A stretch of DNA of 64,000 bases from Erinaceus europaeus (Eukaryota; Chordata; Mammalia; Eulipotyphla; Erinaceidae): assembly GCF_950295315.1 (NCBI RefSeq), contig NC_080164.1, positions 55,585,451 through 55,649,450 on the forward strand, written 5' to 3'. A model generated the notes under the pieces. The model made no database searches, was not told the DNA's origin, and was given only the letters and a program-made list of their open reading frames with translations. Shown piece after piece: positions 26,801 through 38,800 of the stretch. Every line of letters begins with the position of its first letter. Position 1 is the first letter of the stretch. The position numbers and the translations under genes were made by a program.

Positions 26801-29800
26801 CAGTCAGACCTTTCTTGAGGTGGCTGGTTGATAGTGTACCAAATTAGACACACATAGTGTGATGTGCAAGGACTGGACCAAGGATCCTGGTTTGAGCCTC
26901 TGGCTCCCCACCTGCAGCCGGGTCACTTCACAAACAGTGAAGCAGGTCTGCAGGTGTCTATCTTTCTCTCCCTTTCTGTCTTTCCCTCCTCTCTCAACTT
27001 TTCTCTGTCCTATCCAACAACAACGATGGAAAAAAGAAAATGATGGCCTCTAGGAGCAGTAGATTCGTAGTGCAAGCACCAAGCCCACCCAGTGACAGCC
27101 CTGGAAGCAGGGGGAAAAAATTTCTTGAGATCCTGTAATTAAGATTATCTTTCTATCTTCAATGAAAGATGCTTGGCGTGGTTCTTACTTTTTCTTTGGC
27201 AAATGACTTAAAAGAATTCTCACTGTAATATACTCTTGATTTTTTGTCTGAATATTCATATATGACAGTTCTTCCCAGAATATTTGTGGAGATTTTTAAA
27301 ATCCGGTATTCATTCATTCATAGTCCAAGCCTTCTTTCAATGACCCATTTGTTTACTGAACACTGGAATTTATGAGCAGCTGCCTGGCAAGCAGATATTG
27401 TGCAGTATGGCTCAGCTTCTAGCATCTCATCTAGCATCACCTCTCTCAGTTTCAGTCTCATTCTCACAGCCAGTTCATATTTTTCATCTATATATCTGTA
27501 CTTTACTGTGTACCCTACAGTGCAATATATTTCCTCTATTTTTACTATAGTACACTACTTAAGGAACATTTAACATCTATTAAACATTATAAATGATGTA
27601 AAGATTACATTAAACTTATAAAGATGGTTGATAAATCCACTACCAATAAAGTACATCATGCTGGAAATACTGCAAATGAGCTGCTCCTTGTTTATTGAGC
27701 AATTTGTTTATTGACCAGGTTTCAGGAAAGGAACCTGGTCACTAAGTGAGGACTAGCTGGATATATCAAAGCCTCTGGAAAATAATGGGTATAAAATCTC
27801 CCTCATGGAGCTCAGTTTAGTGCAGGGGTTGGCAAACCAAGGACCAAATCTAGCCCACCATTTGTTTTATAATTACAGTATTATTGAATGCAGTCAAACT
27901 GAGTTGCTTATTATTGGCTATGGGTGTTTTCACAGTACAACAGTAGAGTTAAGCAGTTGCAACAGAGATCATATGGCCTATAAAATCTACACTATTTGTA
28001 TCTGAATTTTTACAGGAAGTGTTGCTGACCTCTAGTATAGTTAAGCAGACTGAAAATATTCATTACTATTATTTTATTGTATAGAAACAGAGAGAAATTG
28101 AAAGGGAAAGGGGAGACAGAGAGAGAGGGAGGATAGGAGTGAGGAAACAAAAAAAGGAGAGAGGGAGGGAGGGGAGGAAGGACGGAAGGACCAACTGGTC
28201 AATCCAACTGACCAACTGACTGACTTGTGGTACTACTTCATCACTTGTGAAGTGTTACCCTTGCAGGTAGGGACCAGGGGCTCAAATCTGGGTCCTTGTG
28301 CATGGTAATGTGTGCACTCAGCCAGGTGTGTTGAATGTTGACTTGGTCCCTTAGAATGAAAATAAGTAATTGCACACACGCTGAAGCTATGACAAGTTTT
28401 ATATAGAAGATATACATGACATCGTGGAAGAGATCATGATGGACGTGAGTTGATCAATTTTCTTTCCAGAGCTGGAGCCTCATGTATGTGCAATTTCAGT
28501 GTTGCCAGGCCCCCTTTCCATTCATTTAAAGAGATATAGAGACACACACACACAGAGAAAGAAGAAACAACACAACACTAGAGTTCCCTCTAATGCAATA
28601 ACATATTCACATGTAGAGCCAAGGGCTTGAACCTGGGCCATACAAGGCAAATTATGCATCCTACCTGGTGGGCAATCCCCAAGACCCTTGCCCAATTCTT
28701 GCAGAAAGTGATATTTCATATGAACAAAAGAGAAGTAGAAAAGAAGAGAAAAGAAAGGGAAATCTTTTAAGGAAATCCTACTTTAAGTAGAAGAAGCAGA
28801 AAAAGCAAAGATCCCTCTATAGAAAAGCATTACTAACATAGGAAATCAAAGGTAATATGTGGCTACAGCAGAGTGTTCAAGGGGAACACACTATAAAAGA
28901 AGGCTATCTGAATGTTGGAGGCCATATCAATAATGATGTCTTAGTCCAAGGAATCACATAAACCATTAAAATGTTTTTTCAAAATATGTATTTATTTATG
29001 AGGGAGGGGCCAAGAACACCAGAACCAGTGATTGAACCCAGGACCTCATACTTCAGAGTCCAGTGTTTTATCCACCGTACCACCTTCTAGGCCACAGCAT
29101 AGAAATGTTTTAAGCAGGACAAGGTGCCAGTGTACTTTTTAATTGAGAAAGATTACTTTCAATGAATAAATGAGTGAATATATATTTTAAAATTAAACTA
29201 GATCTTTTTTAAATTATTTTTTTTGCCTCCAGAGTTATTGTTGGGGCTTGGTGCCTGCACCATGGATCCACTGCTCCTGAAGGCCATTTTTTTTTTTCCC
29301 TTTTGTTACCCTTGTTGTAGCCTTGTGGTTATTATTGTTGTTGTTGATGCCATTCATTGTTGGATAGGACAGAGAGAAATGGAGAGAGGAGAGAGGGGGA
29401 GAAAAAGATAGACACCTGCAGACCTGCTTCACCACCTGTGAAAGGACTCCCCTGCAGGTGGGGAGCTGGGGTCTCGAACCGGGATCTGTACGCCAGTACT
29501 TGCACTTTACGCCATGTGTACTTAACCTGCTGCACTACCGCCCGACCCCCTAAACTAGATTTTTTAAATATTTATTTATTTTCCCATTTGTTGCCCTTGT
29601 TGTTTTTTGTTGTTGTTGTAGTTGTTGTTATTGATGTCGTCATTGTTAGATAGGACAGAGAGAGATGGGGAAGACAGAGATGGGGAGAGAAAGACAGACA
29701 CCTGCAGACCTGCTTCACCAACTGTGAAGCAACTCCCCTGCCGGTGGGGAGTCGGGGGCTCAAACCAGGATTCTTACACTGGTCCTTGCGCTTTGTGCCA

Positions 29801-32800
29801 TGTGCGCTCTAAACTAGGTTTTTAAAAAGTACTTTGAAGGTTGAGGAGGTGGCTCAGTGAAAAGAACATAAGACTAGAATGTTGTTAGGCCTTGGGTTCA
29901 ATCTTTACCACCACATAAGCTAGAGCAGCTCTCTGTTCTCTCTCTCTCTCTCATTCCTTAAAGTTTTGAAAAATATCACTGTTCAAAGTGGAAGATAGGG
30001 AGGAAAAGCACAAGAAAAGTTGATGCAATAAGACCAGACAGATGACTAGTCATACAACTCACACTGAGGCTTCAGCAGAATTGTATGTTGGTAATGGGGG
30101 TCACTGAGAAAAGCAGAGTAGATGAAGAGCTATTTAGGAAGCACTTGTTAGTAGATTCAGTACATATACCAGTTATATATTCAATAGCAATAACTAAGAT
30201 AAAGTACATGATAAATTCTGAGAGGAAAGAGATATAATCTTAAGATTAGAGTTTGGTGCATATACTATTTGAGATGCTTTTGAGATATTTAAGAAAAAAC
30301 ATAAAAAATACAACCAAACAAGATACAATACCCCAATGAAAGGAACCCAGGTTTCTTAAGGAAGAATGAGCACAGGGGCCTGGTGGTGGCTCACTCAGTA
30401 GAGTGCATGTTACTATGCTTGAGGAGCTGGGTTTGAGCCCCCAGACCTCATCTGCAGCAGCAGAGCAGTGCTTCAAGTACCTTTCCTTCTGTCTCTCTCT
30501 TCTCTCTCCCTCTAATCCTTTATCAAAACGGCAACTGACTGGTGGGAACAATGGAGCTGTGCAGCCACCAAGCCCCAGTGACAGTCCTGGTGCAAAACAA
30601 ATAAATAAATGAATAAGTCACAGTTGAGGCAATAAAGTAAATCTTGAATTTAAGTCAGAAAGTAAAGAAGTGTCCAAAGAAAGACAAATATCAAATGAAC
30701 ATGGGGTGATTTTCTAGGGTTTATGTGAGTCAAATGTAGTTCACCTTGAAAATCAAGAAAGTGCCAACAGTGGAGAGTGAATAAAAGATCTTATATGTTT
30801 TTTTTTTTTTAACATGGGAAAAGAAGAGAAAGTTTTTCTGCAGAAAAGAATGCCAAATAACATCACGAACAAAAAAAACTACGGGGAGTCGGGCGGTCGT
30901 GCAGCGGGTTAAGGGCACGTGGTGCGAAGTGCCAGGACCAGCGTGAGGACCCCGATTTGAGGCCCTGGCTCCCCACCTGCAGGGGAGTCGCTTCACAGGT
31001 GGTGAAGCAGGTCTGCAGGTGTCTGTCTATCTCTCCCCCTCTCTGTCTTCCCCTCCTCTCTCCATTTCTCTCTGTCCTATCTAACAACAATGACATCAAT
31101 AACAACAATAACTATAACAACAATGAAAAACAACAAGGGCAACAAAAGGGAAAATAAATTAATAAATATTAAAAACAAAAACAAAAACTGAGGGGCCGAA
31201 CGGTGACTCACCTGGCTAAGCACCCACATTACAGTGCACAGGACCTGGGTTGAAACCCTGGTCCCTACCTGCAGAGGGAAAGCTTCAAGAGTGGTGAAGC
31301 AGGGCTGCAGGTGTCTCTCTGTCTCTTTCCCTCTCTATTCCCCACCCCTCTCAATTCTGTCTCTAATAATAAATAAATAAAAACATTTTTAAAAAAGGAC
31401 TAGAAAAAAAAAGGAAAAAAAAAAACTATGATCACATATCTCCTGAAAGGATATATATATATTTTTTTCCTCCTCCAGGGTTATTGCTGGGCTCGGCGCC
31501 TGCACCATGAATCCACCGCTCCTGGAGGCCATTTTTTTCCCCCTTTTGTTGCCCTTGTTGTAGCTTCGTTGTGGTTATTATTATTGCCCTTGTTGACGCA
31601 ATTCGTTGTTGGATAGGACAGAGAGAAATGGAGAGAGGAGGGGAAGACAGAGAAGGGGAGAGAAAGATAGACACCTGCAGACCTGCTTCACCGCCTGTGA
31701 AGCGACTCCCCTGCAGGTGGGGAGCCGGGGGCTCGAACCGGGATCCTTGTGCCAGTCCCTGCGCTTTGCGCCACATGCGCTTAACCCACTGCGCCACCGC
31801 CCGACCCCCCTGAAAGGATATTTTAAGAATACAGTATAACCTTTATAGATTTCTTGCCTGAAATACTTCAAATGAACATGGAAATAATATTCATGTTATT
31901 AATGGTAACATGGGTATAGTCATGAACAATCATTCAGACTAATAAAACAATCTTTGAAACAAATAGTTTAGACTCTTCAGAAATGTTTTATAGTCTTTTC
32001 CTTTTAAAACAGACAGACAGGAGCTTGGGAGTGGTACACCTAGTTAAGCATGTTACCATGTGTAAGGATCTGGGCTCAAACTACACAGAGTTCCCATCTG
32101 CAGGGGGAAAGCCTCATAAGCGGTGAAGCATTACTACAAGAATCTCTCTTTCTCCCTCTTCTCAATTCCTGTCTCTATCCAATAAATATTTTTTAACTAA
32201 AAAAAGGCTAGAAATGTGGGGGGCATTCCACTGAAGTTTTCTTCAATGCTGTAGGGGCTGAGTTTGAACCCGAGTAGTTCATAAAGCAAAGCAACACACT
32301 ACCCAAGTGAGCTATTTTGCTGGTCTGACTCTTCAAAAATGTTAATTCTGTGAAAGAACAACAACAACAAAATCCATGGGAACTACTCTAAATTTCTACA
32401 AGAAGACTAAGTGTGACAAGAAAATATAATGTATAACCTTAGAAGAAAAAGCTGTGCAGTCTGAGCTATTACTCTTATTACTGAAATATTGATTTATATG
32501 TAAAATCAAGGAATAACTGTCAAGAAAGAATAGTCTAATATGTCATTGGCAGGCCAAGTAATATAAATAGGAGCTATTTTTCCTAAAATTTATTACTAAG
32601 TATTGTATCTTCTGTGTCATACAAGAAGAATGTTTTAAAGTATGCTTTCTAAATCATTATTAATATATAAGGAACCTTATATTTCTCACAAGGCATTACA
32701 TGCATATTTCAAAAATTGTATTATAAATAAACCCAATTTTAAAGAAAAACATAAAACCTCATGGTTTATGCAACTAGAGCCAATTGTTTATATATATAAT

Positions 32801-35800
32801 GTATAGTTTACATTTATTTTATTTTTGTTGTCTCCAGGATTATCATTGGGGTTCGGTGCCTGCACTACAAATCCACTGCTCCTGGATGCCATTTTTTCCC
32901 ATTTTTGTTGCCCTTGTAGTTGTTGTTATTGTTGTCCTTGAGGTTATTTTTTGAATAGAGCAGAGAGATATTGAGGGAGGAAGGGAGACAGAAAAGGGGA
33001 GAGAAAGACACCTGAAGACCTGCTTCACCACTTGTGAAGTGACCTCCCCCCCTGCAGGTGGGGAGCCGGAAGCTAGAACCGGGATTCTTGCACTGGTCCT
33101 TGTGCTTCGTGTCATGAGCACTCAACCTGCTGCGATACTGCCCAACTCTTATACATTTATTTTAAGCAAAAGAACTATTCATCATACATGTTACTTGAAA
33201 ACACACCTTATTTATATGAAATACTACAATTAACCCTACTATATAATGATATGCAATGATATGTTTGTATATATGTATATATACATTAAAATAATTTTAA
33301 ACTCTTGTCGTTGCCAGGATTTTATCAATCTGGGCTGACTTTTTCAGAGACAGAGAGAAATAAAGGGAAAGACACCATAGCACCAAGGTTTTGTACAGTA
33401 CAGTGGGAGCCTGGCTTGATAACCTTGGGGTTTCACACATGGCAGAGTAAGCACACTATCAAGGTGAGCTATTCTGCTGGCCTGCAGTGTTATTTCTGAT
33501 CCCACACTGCAATTAAAGTTTGTTTAGCCAATCTCTGTTTCCAATTATTGAAATTGTTTGACTTTTTGCTATTACAAACATATCTGTAAGGAGATAATTA
33601 TAACTAAATATCTGAAAGAAATCTGCTTATAATTCATGGAAGAAAAACTTAGATATAGAACTGCTGGTTCAGGACACATATATCTCATGCTTTTGCTATG
33701 TAACTATCAAAGTACCTACTAAAAAGATTTTCTTAAAAAATAGATTTAAAAAATTTTAAAGATTTTATTAATTTACACTCATCAACATGATTTTTTATAT
33801 CTATTTTTCCCTTTTGTTGCCCTTGTTGTTTTTCATTGTTGTTGTAGCTATTATTGTTGTTGTTATTAATATCATCGTTGTTGGATAGGACAGAGAGAAA
33901 TGGAGAGAAGAGGGAAAGACAGAGGGGGAGAGAAAGACAGACACCTGCAGACCTGCTTCACTGCCTGTGAAGCGACTCCCCTGCAGATGGGGAGCCAGGG
34001 GCTCGAACCGGGATCTTTACACTGGTCCTTGCACTTTGCGCCACGTGTGCTTAACCCGCTGTGCTACCGCCCAACTACCACTCATCAACATGATTAATGG
34101 ATCCATTTTGACAGCCAAACCAACATAAAGCATATATAATTTTTTTTTATTTTAGAACTGTTGCTATACACTAATTTTATAAATTACCCCTTCCTAAATA
34201 ATAATTCTATTTTACCAGCTAATTTTCTCATATTTGACAATTTATTTAATTATTTTTGGTTATTGTTGGGGTTTCACCATTTAGTGCCAATTTTTTCATG
34301 TAGAAAAAGAACAAGTGGTGGGGGAGGGGGGAGAGAAGGCCACAGCATCAAAGCTTCTCCCAGTTCTACAACAGCCAAGACTTGAATTTGGGTCAGGCAT
34401 ATGGCAAAGCAGGCACACAGTTAGGTGATTGTTGGCCCTCAACTTTTTAAAAGTTTTTTTTTAATTATCTTTATTTATTGGATAGACACAGTCAGAAATT
34501 GAGAGGGAAGGGGGAGATAGAGAAAGAGAGAGATGGAGACACCTGCAGCACTGCTTCACCGCTCACAAAGCTTTCCCCTTGTAGGACAGGACTGGGGGCT
34601 CAAACCTGGATCCTTGCGCACTGTAACACGCGCGCTCAACTCGGTGTGCTACCACCTGGCCCCTGGCCCTCAATTTTTAAGTTAACTGCTAATAAAAAGA
34701 GTGCAAATATATGTAAAAAAAATCTTCCAGGGGCCAGGTGGTGGCACACTTGCTTAAGTGCATACATTACAGTGCACAAGGACCAGGGCCCAAGTCCATG
34801 GTCCCCACCTGTAGGATAAAGCTTCATGAGTGCTGTAGCAGGGCTGCAGGTGTCTCTCTGTCTCCCTATCTCCCTCTCCCCTCAATTGCTTTCTGTCTCT
34901 ATGCAATAATAAATAAATAAATATATGGGCAGGGGTAGATAGCATAATGGTTATGCAAAGACACTCTCATGCCTGAGGCTCCAAAGTCCCAGGTTCAATC
35001 CCCTGCACCACCATAAGCCAGAGCTGAGCAGTGTTCTGGAAAAAAAAAAAAAAAAAAAAATAAATGAATACAAAAATTTTAAACAAAGTAATCTCTATCA
35101 CTGAAAAAAAAAAAAAAAGGCTGGGTGGTAGCACAGCGGGTTAAACGCACCTGGCACAAAGCACAAGGACTGACATAGGGATCGCTTTACAAGTGGTGAA
35201 GCAGGTCTGCAGGTGTCTATCTTTCTCTCCCCCTCTGTTTTCCCCTCCTCTCTCCATTTCTCTCTGTCCTATCTAACAACAACAATAACAACAATGGTAA
35301 ACAAACAACAAGGGCAACAAAAGGGAAAAAATGGCCTCCAGGAGGAGTGGATTCACAGTGCAGGCACCGAGCCCCAGCAATAATCAAGGAGGCAAAAAAT
35401 AAAATAAAATAATAAAATAATAATAATAAAAGAAGGAGGAACCGGGTGGTGGCTCACCTGCTTGAGCATACGTGTTACAGTGCACAAGGATCCAGGTTCA
35501 AGCCCTTGGTCCCCACCTGCAGGGGAAAAGCTTCATGATGGTGTCTCTTTCCCTCTCTATCTCCCTTTTTGCTCTCAATTTCTGACTGTCTTTATCCAAC
35601 AAGTAAATAAAGAGAAAAAAAATTTAAAAAAACTTTCACATTCTATTTAAACTAGAAAAGAAAAAATTATGGTATAAAATAAGTTCATATGGAGTTAGGC
35701 AGTAGTGCACTTGGTTAAGTGCACATAGCACCAAGTACAAGGACCAATGCAAGGATCTAGGTTCGAACCCCCCACCACCTGGGGGACACTTCACAAGTGG

Positions 35801-38800
35801 CAAAGCAGGTCTGCAGGTGTCCATCTTTTCTCTCTCTCTTTTTTTTTTTTTCTTTAATAGAACAGGACAGAGCGAAATTAAGAGGGGAGGAGAAGATAGA
35901 GGAGAGAGAAAGAGACACCTGCAGACCTTCACCATTTGTGAAGTGACCCCCTGCAAGCAGGGAACTGAGAGCTCGAACCAGGATCCTTGCATGGTTCCTT
36001 GTGCTTTATAGTATATGCGCTTAACCTGATGTGCCACCGCCCAGCTCCTCTCCCTTTCTATCTTCCCCTCCTATTTCTTTCTATACTATCCAATAAGGTA
36101 AAGAAAAAAAAGGGGATGCTGCCAGGAGCAGTGGATTCATAGTGCCTGCATTGAGCTCTAGCAATAACCCTGGAGGCAAAAAAAAAAAAAAAATTCAAGA
36201 AAATAAGTTTATGTTCTCATTTAGTAACAATAAATATTCCTGCCTCCATGATGACTTATATTTATATTTACTCTAATAATGAAAGAAAGAGTATGGGGGC
36301 CAGGCAGTGGAACATACGGTGCCATGTGCAAGGAACTCAAGTTCAAAAATCTCTGTTCCCCACATGCAGGGGGAGGCTTTGCGAGAGGTGAAGCAGGACT
36401 GCAGGTGTCTCTCTTTCTCTATTTCCCCCTCCCATCTCAATTTCTGTCTTGTCAAATAAAAAGGGAGAGAGAGGAAGAGGAAGAGAGAAAAGAAAAATGG
36501 CTACTGAGAGTGGTGGATTTGTCGCTTAGACAACAAGCCCCATTGATAACCCTGGTTGCAACAAAATAATAATAATAAAGTGTAATATTAATACAAATAG
36601 TAAGCAAATTTAAAAGTACAGTAAGCAGAATGATTAGCATATTCTGCTATGTACATGAATATGAAGATGTCTGTGACTATATACTTACAACAAAGGTCTG
36701 CGTTCTTGTCCAAATTCTGCTTCATAGAAGCCATCTCTGCAGTCTTTTCCTACTAAATCGTGAGGGTGTGGTTTATATGGGTCATTCTTTGTTACTAGTG
36801 TGATTCTCACTTTTCCTTTTCCATAATAGTTCTTAATCTGAAGGAAAAAAAAAAGAGGAAATGAAAATCACAATACATAAGTATCTCTAAACACTGACCT
36901 CCTAAATGAGAATTCTAGGTATACAATGCAGTTAGAACTAGATAAAGCCAGTTGATAGCTTGCTGCCTTATGGAAGAATTTTCCAGATAATACAACTAAG
37001 AAAGAATTTCTCTACCAGTTCCTTGACACACTATTTTCTACCCTAATTTAAGTTAGTCATGTGGCCTAATTCTGCTTTTCTTCTTTTTATTTGGTAGTTT
37101 TTAAAAAATATATTTGCATTTATTTTTAATAAAGACAGAGAAATTGAAAGGGGATGAGGAAAAAGGGACAGAAACAGAGAGAGAGAGAGAGGTGCCACGT
37201 GGTGGTACACCTGCATAAGTGCATACATTATTCAAGGCCCTGGTCCCCACCTGTGGGGAAAGCTTCATGAGTAGTGAACCAGGGCTTCAAGTGTCTTGTC
37301 TCTTTCCTTCTGTCTTCCCCTCCACTCTCAATTTCTATCTCTATCTAATAATAAAAAAATTAATTAAAAAAAAGAAAGACAGAGATGCAGCACTGTTTCA
37401 CTACTTGTGGATTTCCCTCTGCAGGTGCTTGAACCTAGGTCCTTGCATATTATATAATGTGTACACTGGGGCCAGGTGGTAGCACCTGGTTAAACGCACA
37501 TGTTACAATGTGCAAGGGCCTGGGTTTGAGCCCCCCAATCCCAACCTGCAGGGGGAAAGCTCTGCGAGTGGTGAAGCAGTGCTGCAGGTGTCTCTCTGTC
37601 TCTATCTTGCACTTCTCTCTCAGTTTCTAGCTGTTTCTATCCAATAAGAAAGAAAGATAATAATAATTATATATATGAAACATGTACACTCAACCAAGTA
37701 CACCACCACCCGGCCTTTCTTTTCCTTTTAAAACAAGTAAAATTGGGGGTAGATGGCATAATGATTATGCAAGGAGACTGTTAGGAGCTCCAAAGTCCAA
37801 GGTTCAATCCCCCACACCACCATAAACCAAAGCTGAGATAAGTGCTTTGGTTAAAAAAAAAAAAAAAAGTAAAATTATAAAAGAAAAACATATTACAGAG
37901 CATAAGGAAATACTTAACATGTTGAGTCACCTGCCCTTAGATTCACTGGCATACCATAAACACTCCTTAAAAGTATAGTTAAGTCATCAGAAGTGACAGC
38001 ATGCCAATATGATTGATTATTTTAGTTAACGTGGCAAATCATTTCATAAAAATATTTGTTAATCAGTAAACATACCCCAAAGGTTCACCATATGATAGGC
38101 AATAAACCAAGATGATCTTGACATTACCATAAATTTCATAAATTAAAAAATATGTACTTTACATTTTCCCAAAGTCATTCTGGATTAAGAAATAGTTTCA
38201 AAATGTCTGCTAATATGAAAAAACTATATTAAAAATGATAATATTTCAAATCAGTCAATATAACAGAGTACCAGGGACAAGAAATAAAGATAAGTGGCAA
38301 TGGGCTGGATGGAGGTAGGGTAGAGGATGCACAGGGCCCTAGATTTGAGTACAAATACCACATGGGAGTACCATAAATGGTGGGGCAATACTGTAATTTC
38401 TCCTGTCTTTCAGTCTTTCCTCCTAATAGAAAGAATGGGAAAGTTGGTCTGAGAAGGCCACTAGGCAGTGGCATGGAACCTGAACAAGGGTTAGCACAGG
38501 AAGGGAGGGAGGGAAGGAGGGAGGGAGGGAGAGAGGGAGGGAGAGAGCACAGGAAGGAAGGAAGGAAGGAAGGAAGGAAGGAAGGAAGGAAGGAAGGAAG
38601 GAAGGAAGGGAGGGTGGTAGGATGGATGGATGGATGGATGGATGGATGGATGAAAAGGAAAAAGGACAAAATTACTCTGTAGTGGCCCAAGAGATGGAGA
38701 GATGAATAAGGCATTGAACTCTCAAGTATTAGATCCCCAATATCATGTGTGCCACAGTGATGCTCTTCTGGCTCTTTTACCTCTCTTTCTTTAATAAAGA

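Larger units (their letters stand above)
37102..37715 (-). repeat. SINE group B, antisense, host of two nested SINEs
   Basis: Three pieces of one complemented B element: 37102-37190, 37376-37468 and 37681-37715 (ACCAAGTACACCACCACCCGG). Confidence 0.85.

Noticed and set aside
31432..31871. Overlapping open frames of 77-121 codons on both strands
   Set aside because: All lie in one young A2 SINE; near-identical frames recur at other SINE copies such as 24708-25157 and 29223-29653.
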